5,042 nucleotides of DNA, from assembly GCA_016204155.1 (NCBI GenBank), contig JACQLG010000005.1, positions 1-5,042 on the forward strand, in the 5' to 3' direction. Made by a program: the position numbers and the translations under genes. Shown here in pieces: positions 1 through 3,984 of the stretch. The DNA is from Candidatus Niyogiibacteriota bacterium. Its GTDB lineage: Bacteria > Patescibacteriota > Minisyncoccia > 1-14-0-10-42-19. Every line of letters begins with the position of its first letter. Position 1 is the first letter of the stretch. The notes under the pieces are model-generated. The model was not told where the DNA came from and made no database searches. It saw nothing but the letters and a program-made list of their open reading frames with translations.

Positions 1-144
1 ACTCCGAAACTCAAGGATTTTGTCCGCAAGAGGCAACGCTTCGTTGTAGTTACCTTCCCAAGTAATCCTGCCGAGGTGTTTCGAAGCCGTCTCGAAGTTT
101 TCTGTTGTAATTTCTTTAAATTGTTCTCTCTTTGCTCGTTCCAT
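1..144 (-). CDS. Partial CDS, N-terminal 48 residues; hypothetical, possibly TPR-like
   Basis: An ATG at 144-142 opens a frame with no stop up to the window edge, so 48 N-terminal residues are visible and the gene continues beyond position 1. The start is supported by a perfect TATAAT ending 6 nt before it; no Shine-Dalgarno is visible, so the mRNA is predicted to be leaderless. The peptide is charged and apparently helical. The segment WEGNYNEALPLADKILEF (residues 29-46) resembles a tetratricopeptide-type helix pair (G-x-Y-x-E-A-L...A), which would suggest a protein-interaction scaffold. That rests on a single partial motif and is weak. I do not recognise the family. It is separated from the upstream toxin gene by a terminator-like hairpin and its own promoter, so it is probably a separate transcription unit. 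Confidence 0.7.
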   Translation of the reverse strand, partial: MERAKREQFKEITTENFETASKHLGRITWEGNYNEALPLADKILEFRS

Positions 145-150
145 GAAAGT

Positions 151-179
151 ATTATAGAGTATAAAGTTTTTCAGATAAA
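151..179 (-). promoter_or_regulatory. Promoter of the left-edge gene (leaderless)
   Basis: On the minus strand a perfect -10 hexamer TATAAT lies at 156-151. A weak -35 (TTTATC, 3/6 to consensus) lies 17 nt upstream at 179-174. The -10 ends 6 nt before the ATG at 144, so transcription would begin at or next to the A of the start codon. Confidence 0.55.
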
Positions 180-187
180 TGGGTTTG

Positions 188-196
188 AAAACTGAC
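188..196 (-). repeat. GTCAGTTTT motif upstream of left-edge gene (copy 1 of 2)
   Basis: The 9-nt motif GTCAGTTTT (minus strand) lies 43 nt upstream of the ATG at 144. The same motif occurs at 1786-1778, 26 nt upstream of the winged-helix gene. It may be a conserved upstream element or part of a degenerate intergenic repeat. Nine bases shared twice is only weak evidence. Confidence 0.3.
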
Positions 197-223
197 CTCT
201 CTGGTATCGGATGCTCTTTTCCA

Positions 224-263
224 CGAAACGGCTCATCGATAATTTCCCGGTGAGCCGTTTTTT
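224..263. terminator. Terminator-like hairpin, copy 1
   Basis: The stem AAACGGCTCA (226-235) pairs with TGAGCCGTTT (251-260), with up to three further pairs including a wobble. It is followed on the plus strand by six T. On the minus strand, where the genes lie, only TTTCG follows the stem, so intrinsic termination of the toxin transcript would be weak unless the hairpin works in both directions. It lies about 90 nt downstream of the toxin stop. Confidence 0.6.
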
Positions 264-266
264 ACA

Positions 267-293
267 TCATATTTTTTCGTAGTATACTCCCCT
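267..293 (-). pseudogene. Remnant of winged-helix gene 3' end
   Basis: The minus strand here encodes RGVYYEKI followed by TGA, identical in protein sequence to the C-terminus of the intact gene ending at 1356. The only DNA difference in these 27 bases is a synonymous GAA/GAG change. Upstream the similarity stops at once and the frame meets a TAG within about ten codons, so this is an orphan tail and not a working gene. It most likely marks a duplication or insertion junction. Confidence 0.7.
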
Positions 294-353
294 ATCACGT
301 AGTGAACATGAAGCGTTCTGCTACTAAAATACACGACGATTTGTTTTTGGATT

Positions 354-689
354 TCAACTGATCCTCTCTTTTACTAAGTTTATTAATTCCTGTTCAGATT
401 TATAGATACCATGGCGAGAAAATACTAATATTTTACAATTCTCTTCATCTGTCATTTGAAATACTGCGCGATACCCTTTTGACTTACCGACATTTTCTTG
501 TAATGGAACAACACGCGCCTTATACACTCTTGCTTGTCCGAACCCATGAAATAAATCGATACCCGGTGTTTCGCGCAATCCCTTCAAACAAAAAAACCGT
601 TCCCATGCCTCTAATGATTCAAGCGGCGCCTGGAAGCGCCGCAAATTTCTCAAATCTTTTCCGATGTCTTCATGACGAATGATATTCAT
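354..689 (-). CDS. RelE-fold toxin of a type II toxin-antitoxin pair
   Basis: The 111-residue protein (from ATG at 689; a TTG immediately upstream at 692 is a possible alternative start) has the layout of RelE/ParE-superfamily toxins. N-terminal helices with KDLRNLRRF (11-19) and LESLEAWERFF (23-33) precede strands VYKARVV (55-61), GYRAVFQM (72-79) and KILVFSRHGIYKSE (86-99), then a closing helix. The KSKGYRAVF stretch matches the K-S-x-G-Y-R-V segment common in RelE-like mRNA interferases. R73, R92 and Y96 are candidates for the basic and tyrosine active-site residues; this is inferred from position only. The ATG follows the antitoxin stop by 9 nt with no clear Shine-Dalgarno, which suggests translational coupling and antitoxin-first synthesis. 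The expected role is ribosome-dependent mRNA cleavage or other growth inhibition. The superfamily is fairly secure, the subfamily is not. Confidence 0.72.
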   Translation of the reverse strand: MNIIRHEDIGKDLRNLRRFQAPLESLEAWERFFCLKGLRETPGIDLFHGFGQARVYKARVVPLQENVGKSKGYRAVFQMTDEENCKILVFSRHGIYKSEQELINLVKERIS

Positions 690-698
690 CAAATCGTA

Positions 699-1205
699 TT
701 ATATCTTTGCCATCTCGCCGTATTTATTACGATAGTAGACGAGATTATAATCAATAACACTATTCGGCTTTGTCGCAATCCACGGCGCTTCCCCGTGGCT
801 TGCATTTTTCATTTCCGCGCCGGCAAACTTCTCCCATTTATCAGCTACCTCTTCTAACATAAGCAGTTCTTCTTTTGTAAAGACGTTTATATCAAAATCT
901 TTTAATGCCTCAATATGCATTTGATCATTAAGTCCAACAGCTACTTTGCGCTTGGTAATTTTAATTTCGCTGCCGGACATTTTTTTCAGCATTTTTTCTC
1001 CCATGTGTGGCACCGGCCCATATTCAAAACGCAAATATTCATCACCGGTCACCGAACGCCCATATTTCTCAAAAAAATCAAAATCGAGGAAGTATAAAAG
1101 CTTCATCAATTTAAGTTTGCCGAGCGTGCCGTTCTGAATCTTTTTGGCGAAAAACAGGATGGCGTTTCTGTACTTTTTTTCGTTAATTTTGGAGGTTTTG
1201 ACCAT
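699..1205 (-). CDS. Panacea-domain (DUF4065, SocA/GepA-like) antitoxin
   Basis: The 168-residue protein carries the hallmarks of the Panacea/DUF4065 domain: GKLKLMKLLYFLDF (29-42), TGDEYLRFEYGPVPH (53-67) and the C-terminal ASHGEAPW (135-142). Panacea proteins include Caulobacter SocA, a ClpXP adaptor for the toxin SocB. They are also known as antitoxins paired with many unrelated toxins (PanAT systems). The domain fills the protein, and I see no separate DNA-binding domain. The gene is followed after 9 nt by a RelE-fold toxin, which fits an antitoxin role by direct binding. The ATG at 1205 lies 9 nt after a perfect TATAAT with no Shine-Dalgarno, so the transcript is probably leaderless. A short inverted repeat over the -10 could mediate autoregulation. 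Family assignment is strong; partnership with the neighbouring toxin is inferred from context. Confidence 0.88.
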   Translation of the reverse strand: MVKTSKINEKKYRNAILFFAKKIQNGTLGKLKLMKLLYFLDFDFFEKYGRSVTGDEYLRFEYGPVPHMGEKMLKKMSGSEIKITKRKVAVGLNDQMHIEALKDFDINVFTKEELLMLEEVADKWEKFAGAEMKNASHGEAPWIATKPNSVIDYNLVYYRNKYGEMAKI

Positions 1206-1223
1206 AGTACTTACATTATACTA
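1205..1223. promoter_or_regulatory. Possible operator over the antitoxin -10 box
   Basis: A perfect inverted repeat TAGTA-N9-TACTA spans the -10 region and reaches the start codon of the Panacea gene. A separate 10-bp palindrome ACTTCGAAGT sits just upstream of the -35 at 1247-1256. Either could bind an autoregulator, as is usual for toxin-antitoxin operons, but AT-rich DNA of this length produces short palindromes by chance. Confidence 0.3.
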
Positions 1224-1243
1224 GTCAGAAGATATAAAGTCCA
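1215..1243 (-). promoter_or_regulatory. Promoter of the toxin-antitoxin operon (leaderless)
   Basis: The minus strand has -35 TGGACT (1243-1238; 4/6 to TTGACA), a 17-nt spacer and a perfect -10 TATAAT (1220-1215). The -10 ends 9 nt before the ATG, so the transcript would begin about 3 nt before or at the start codon. Confidence 0.7.
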
Positions 1244-1274
1244 CATACTTCGAAGTCTTTTTTCATCTGAACTA

Positions 1275-1297
1275 CGCGGGGGCAAGCCCCTCCCGCG
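1275..1297. repeat. GC-rich inverted repeat upstream of the antitoxin promoter
   Basis: CGCGGG (1275-1280) pairs with CCCGCG (1292-1297); the interior can form a second short stem around CAAG (GGGG/CCCC at 1279-1282 and 1287-1290). There is no T-run, so it is not a typical intrinsic terminator. It stands out as a GC-rich island in AT-rich DNA and could be a REP-like or mobile-element-derived hairpin. Confidence 0.5.
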
Positions 1298-1312
1298 ATT
1301 TGCGCGTTGCGG

Positions 1313-1352
1313 CGAAACGGCTCATCGGCCTTCGACCGATGAGCCGTTTTTT
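1313..1352. terminator. Terminator-like hairpin, copy 2
   Basis: A perfect 14-bp stem, AAACGGCTCATCGG (1315-1328) with its complement at 1336-1349, encloses a 7-nt loop CCTTCGA. Six T follow on the plus strand; on the minus strand only TTTCG follows. It begins 3 nt after the stop codon of the winged-helix gene and separates it from the toxin-antitoxin promoter. Confidence 0.75.
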
Positions 1353-1382
1353 ACATCATATTTTCTCGTAGTATACTCCCCT
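1313..1382. repeat. 70-bp direct repeat, right copy (with intact gene end)
   Basis: This is the partner of 224-293. It contains the last eight codons and stop of the winged-helix gene and the hairpin immediately downstream. Similarity to the left copy ends abruptly after position 1382 inside the coding sequence, and before 1313 on the other side. That gives sharp boundaries. Confidence 0.85.
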
Positions 1383-1751
1383 GCCTTCGCCTCCGACTTG
1401 CCGGATGAGCCCTTCTTTTTCAAGCGCTTCTAAATATCGCGTAGCTGTCGCATCAGATACTCCAAAAATTCTTTGAATATCGTCATTTGTCGCACGGCTC
1501 TGTGTTTCAAAATACTCCCGAACCTTCTTTCGGTTTTCTTCTCTTTCCTTTTCCTGCTTCTCAACAATATCCGGCCCTACTGGTAATTCTTTTTTCTCGT
1601 CCTTCCTCGTATTTTTTTCTATTTTCGTCAATAATTCTACAATTTTATCAATTTTCCAATACCATAAAACGACTGCACGAAATAATAAAAAGATGAAAAG
1701 GATGAAACCTACTCCTCCTAAATAATAGATCCAAAATTGAGTTTCGTTCAT
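1356..1751 (-). CDS. Membrane-anchored winged-helix DNA-binding protein
   Basis: The 131-residue protein has a single transmembrane helix at about residues 7-31 (IYYLGGVGFILFIFLLF and following), a WYWKIDKIVELLTKIEKN segment (30-47), a highly charged coiled-coil-like linker (about 48-75), and a C-terminal winged helix. In the last part, ENRKKVREYFETQ (72-84) is helix 1, TNDDIQRIFG (89-97) helix 2, SDATATRYLEALEKEG (99-114) the likely recognition helix, and RQVGGEGRGVYYEKI the wing. This is the fold of DeoR/MarR-like repressors. The architecture suggests a DNA-binding domain tethered to the inner face of the membrane; the targets are unknown. AGGA lies 8 nt before the ATG, so unlike its neighbours this gene has a Shine-Dalgarno. 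It follows a membrane-protein gene after 121 nt, and the two may function together. Confidence 0.75.
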   Translation of the reverse strand: MNETQFWIYYLGGVGFILFIFLLFRAVVLWYWKIDKIVELLTKIEKNTRKDEKKELPVGPDIVEKQEKEREENRKKVREYFETQSRATNDDIQRIFGVSDATATRYLEALEKEGLIRQVGGEGRGVYYEKI

Positions 1752-1759
1752 ATTTCGAT

Positions 1760-1763
1760 TCCT
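1760..1763 (-). promoter_or_regulatory. Shine-Dalgarno of the winged-helix gene
   Basis: AGGA on the minus strand ends 8 nt before the ATG at 1751. It supports that start and shows that this genome uses leadered as well as leaderless initiation. Confidence 0.6.
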
Positions 1764-1775
1764 AACCGCTATTTT

Positions 1776-1820
1776 TCAAAACTGACATCCTCGGACTCTA
1801 AACACCAGAAGTGAGACCCC
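1776..1820 (-). repeat. Intergenic element with GAGTCCGAGGA and GTCAGTTTT
   Basis: Between the membrane-protein gene and the winged-helix gene the minus strand reads GGGG (1820-1817), GAGTCCGAGGA (1798-1788) and GTCAGTTTT (1786-1778). The 11-mer GAGTCCGAGGA recurs exactly at 2600-2590, and its 9-nt core GTCCGAGGA again at 1870-1862. GGTCTC and GAGTCC can form a short imperfect hairpin here. The function is unknown; position suggests a promoter-proximal element. Confidence 0.45.
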
Positions 1821-1861
1821 ATAAAGCTTTTTTGATTCTTTTTATTTTATTATTTCTATCC

Positions 1862-1870
1862 TCCTCGGAC
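1862..1870 (-). repeat. GTCCGAGGA core, third copy
   Basis: The 9-nt core GTCCGAGGA sits 2 nt after the stop codon of the membrane-protein gene and reads on into GGAT. Together with the copies at 1788-1798 and 2590-2600, all are in the same orientation and all lie between genes. Confidence 0.4.
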
Positions 1871-1872
1871 GC

Positions 1873-2571
1873 TTATTGAATTGGAAAAATTATTTCTGGT
1901 TTTTCACTACAAACATCCCTAATTTCATTAAAGAAATTGGATGTTTGCCAACATTGTTTATCGTCAACTTCACTGTAAAAAGAACAATAGCACAGATTAA
2001 TTTTTATTCTTCCATAGTTCTTATCCAAAAAATCAATATCTTCTTTTTCCTTAACCGAATAAAGAGTCCCGGCATCTCCTGGCCTAAATATTATCCCTGG
2101 GTATGGGTTAATGTATATTCCATCATAACCATCTTTAGGAAGATCTAGTGTTGATTCGATTTCTTTCCAGCTACTTATTGGTTTTCCGTCTATCCAAACT
2201 CCGGCCCATTTTACGATTGCAGGCCCCAACCCTGTAGAATTTGCTACGAAACCAGCGCCTCGGTCATTAGCAAAATATGAAATATTTAAATGCGGTTTTA
2301 CCGATAGTTGATTATGCAATCTCGTGGCTTCCCCTTCTTGTACCGAAATCTTGACTGAATTAAATGCAATCAGAACAGCAGATAGAGCTACAACTATGGT
2401 TAAAAAATTTGAGCGGGACACCCCAAGCATATAGTCCCTAATTACCACTTTCCTTATCGCTTTCTCATTTCCTTGATTTTTTCGAACTTGAGGACGCACA
2501 ACAAAAAATTCCAAGCAAAGCACGTAGAGAATTGCTACGACAGGGATAGCAAATGGAAGGTAAATAGACAT
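1873..2571 (-). CDS. Two-helix membrane protein with extracytoplasmic domain, unknown function
   Basis: The 232-residue protein has transmembrane helices at about residues 5-25 (FAIPVVAILYVLCLEFFVV) and 55-74 (NFLTIVVALSAVLIAFNSVK). The 29-residue loop between them carries about eight Lys/Arg, so by the positive-inside rule the loop is cytoplasmic and the C-terminal 155 residues face outward. That domain opens with EATRLHNQLSVKPHLNISYF (81-100), followed by NSTGLGPAIVK (111-121) and WIDGKPISSW (126-135). This pattern, R-x-H-N-x-L-S-V-K-P followed by N-x-G-L-G-P-A, recalls an uncharacterised bacterial membrane-protein family; that is recollection, not a search. Cysteines at 194, 196, 207 and 221 could form disulfides outside the cell. 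A near-consensus -10 lies 8 nt before the ATG. Pairing with the downstream membrane-anchored winged-helix protein suggests a sensor and regulator, which is speculation from adjacency. Confidence 0.72.
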   Translation of the reverse strand: MSIYLPFAIPVVAILYVLCLEFFVVRPQVRKNQGNEKAIRKVVIRDYMLGVSRSNFLTIVVALSAVLIAFNSVKISVQEGEATRLHNQLSVKPHLNISYFANDRGAGFVANSTGLGPAIVKWAGVWIDGKPISSWKEIESTLDLPKDGYDGIYINPYPGIIFRPGDAGTLYSVKEKEDIDFLDKNYGRIKINLCYCSFYSEVDDKQCWQTSNFFNEIRDVCSEKPEIIFPIQ

Positions 2572-2579
2572 ATGTACAG

Positions 2580-2609
2580 ATTTTAATACTCCTCGGACTC
2601 CGAACCCAA
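2580..2609 (-). promoter_or_regulatory. Promoter of the membrane-protein gene (leaderless)
   Basis: The minus strand has -10 TAAAAT (2585-2580; 5/6) ending 8 nt before the ATG, and a weak -35 TTGGGT (2609-2604) with an 18-nt spacer. The spacer contains the GAGTCCGAGGA repeat and an 11-nt inverted repeat TCGGA-G-TCCGA (2604-2594), a possible operator. GAGGAG here is 17 nt from the ATG, too far for an ordinary Shine-Dalgarno. Confidence 0.4.
2590..2600 (-). repeat. GAGTCCGAGGA repeat, copy at membrane-protein promoter
   Basis: This is an exact 11-nt match to the copy at 1798-1788, same strand. In both cases a GGGG tract lies 18-23 nt further upstream (2627-2624 here) and an AT-rich stretch follows. 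The two copies differ in spacing, so the element is degenerate. Confidence 0.4.
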
Positions 2610-2663
2610 ATAGTAATTTTGTGCCCCTACTTTATCAAATTCTCGCAAAAAAATCGAGGAAAC

Positions 2664-2703
2664 GAAACGGCTCACCGGCCTTCGACTGATGAGCCGTTCT
2701 TTG
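2664..2703. terminator. proS: Terminator-like hairpin, copy 3 (downstream of proS)
   Basis: AACGGCTCA (2666-2674) pairs with TGAGCCGTT (2690-2698). The loop region matches copy 2 almost exactly (CGGCCTTCGA shared), so the hairpins of copies 2 and 3 differ at only two or three positions. It starts 18 nt after the proS stop. On the minus strand the stem is followed by TTTCGTTTCCTCGATTTTTTT-like T-rich DNA (2667-2646), which could support termination of the proS transcript. Confidence 0.7.
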
Positions 2704-2721
2704 GGTTTCGGTTATCTCTCC

Positions 2722-3984
2722 CTATTTCGTAAGCATCTTTATGCACGCCGAGGTGGTCATGAGGCGCGCTTGAGGATTTGCGCGCTCTTTTACTTCAACA
2801 CTTTTTTTCTCAAGGGTTTTTTCTGAAATTACTACGCGATACGGGATGCCGATCAAATCCGCGTCTGCGAATCGCTCGCCCGCGGTTTTCTCCGTGCGGT
2901 CGTCGTAGAGCACCTCAACTCCTTTTTTCGCGAGACCTTCGTAGAGCGACTCCGCGGCCTTGAGAACCGCTGACGCGGATTTTTCTTCTTTCCCGGGAAG
3001 CGCTATTAAATGCACGCGAAACGGCGCAACTCGCTCGGGCCAGATAATGCCTTTTTCGTCGTTCGAGACCTCGACAATGGTTGCCATGAGGCGACCCGGA
3101 CCAATGCCGTAGGAGCCCATCCACACGGGCAATTTTTTCCCGGTCTCATCTGAATATGAAAGCCCAAAGGCCTCGGAAAATTTCGTTCCGAGCTTAAAGA
3201 TATTGCCGACCTCGATCGAGCGCGCAATCTGAATTTTCCCTTTGCATTTCGGACACTCGTCATCCGCCTTGAGAGAACTCACTTCTTTATTTTGCGCGTA
3301 TTTGCATGACTCGCAGTAAAGCGTCCAGTCCTCTCCCGCATCCGCCAATACCTGATACTCGTGCGTAAATTCTTTTGTGAATGTGCCGCCGGATGCCTCG
3401 GTAACGTAAAATTGAAGCCCACAACGCTCGAATATTTTTCGATATGCCGTATCCGCCTTCCAATAGAATTCCTCAAGCCCCGATTCGCTTGCATGAAAAC
3501 TGTAAAGATCTTTCATTAAAAATTCGCGGCCGCGCATAAGGCCGGATTTTGCCCTGGGCTCATCGCGAAATTTCGTCTGAATTTGATAGACAAGCAAAGG
3601 CAAGTCGCGGTAGGAAAAAATCGAGCGCGTTGCGATCTCGGCAAGCGCTTCTTCGTGGGTTGCGCCAAGCCCTAATTCGCGCGCCGAGTGGTCGCGAAAT
3701 TGATACATAATGTCCGCAAGAGAGCTCCAGCGCCCGGTCTTCATCCACCGTTCCTTTGGCTGAAACGCCGAGAGCAAAAGTTCTTGACCGCCGATTCTGT
3801 TCATCTCCTCGCGGATAATCCGGTTTACTTTTTCAAGCACCCGAAACCCGAGCGGCAGATAATCGTACACTCCGGCCATGGTTTTATAGATAAATCCGCC
3901 GCGCTCCAAAAAAATCGCATTTTTTGCGACCTCGTCTTTGGGCGGCTCCCGAAGTGTTTTTCCAAATAGGTGCGATTGTCTCAT
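2722..3984 (-). CDS. proS: Prolyl-tRNA synthetase, short form without INS editing domain
   Basis: This cytoplasmic class II synthetase charges tRNA-Pro with proline using ATP. The 420-residue protein has the N-terminal catalytic core: the motif 1 region (MAGVYDYLPLGFRVLEKV, 36-53), ATHEE (108-112), motif 2 with FRDEPR (139-144) and LMRGREFLMKD (149-159), and motif 3 GSYGIGPGR (290-298). The anticodon-binding domain follows from about 322 (DDRTEKTAGERF, 361-372). Typical bacterial ProRS is about 570 residues, with a roughly 180-residue INS editing domain between motifs 2 and 3. Here that site holds only a short insert with four cysteines, CESC (224-227) and CPKC (244-247), probably a zinc knuckle. 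Editing of mischarged Ala-tRNA-Pro would then need a free-standing enzyme elsewhere. The ATG at 3984 overlaps the upstream stop as ATGA, so translation is probably coupled. Start and end give a full-length short-form protein. Confidence 0.96.
   Translation of the reverse strand: MRQSHLFGKTLREPPKDEVAKNAIFLERGGFIYKTMAGVYDYLPLGFRVLEKVNRIIREEMNRIGGQELLLSAFQPKERWMKTGRWSSLADIMYQFRDHSARELGLGATHEEALAEIATRSIFSYRDLPLLVYQIQTKFRDEPRAKSGLMRGREFLMKDLYSFHASESGLEEFYWKADTAYRKIFERCGLQFYVTEASGGTFTKEFTHEYQVLADAGEDWTLYCESCKYAQNKEVSSLKADDECPKCKGKIQIARSIEVGNIFKLGTKFSEAFGLSYSDETGKKLPVWMGSYGIGPGRLMATIVEVSNDEKGIIWPERVAPFRVHLIALPGKEEKSASAVLKAAESLYEGLAKKGVEVLYDDRTEKTAGERFADADLIGIPYRVVISEKTLEKKSVEVKERANPQARLMTTSACIKMLTK

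Larger units (their letters stand above)
224..293. repeat. 70-bp direct repeat, left copy (orphan)
   Basis: This segment aligns without gaps to 1313-1382 (offset 1089). By hand count 61 of 70 positions match. Eight of the nine differences lie in the hairpin loop and inner stem (239-250) and the ninth is at 276. It contains a terminator-like hairpin followed by the antisense of the last eight codons and stop of the winged-helix gene, but no gene body is attached here. With the right copy it brackets the toxin-antitoxin pair. Confidence 0.85.

Noticed and set aside
479..682. Plus-strand open frames opposite the toxin and antitoxin genes (also 672-857, 915-1137)
   Set aside because: They lie antisense to well-supported minus-strand genes, show no domain signature and have no promoter or Shine-Dalgarno of their own.
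1313..1352. Hairpins as integron attC sites defining a cassette array
   Set aside because: The stems lack the RYYYAAC / GTTRRRY core boxes, the separate L boxes and the extrahelical bases of attC, and no integrase is in view. They are better described as terminator-like repeats; cassette-like behaviour is kept only as a hypothesis.
1763..1789. Short leader peptide frame (ATG with eight codons, MSVLKNSG) upstream of the winged-helix gene
   Set aside because: It is too short to support by itself, no attenuator-like alternative hairpins accompany it, and its ATG comes from the intergenic repeat.
3006..3748. Several 62-85 codon frames inside proS on the same strand in other frames
   Set aside because: They are Arg/Ser-rich shadow translations of the GC-richer proS gene, whose own frame is conserved throughout.
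2722..3984. proS as a truncated or frameshifted gene because it is only 420 residues
   Set aside because: All three class II motifs and the anticodon-binding domain are present and in frame; the missing length corresponds exactly to the INS domain, which is naturally absent from short-form ProRS.
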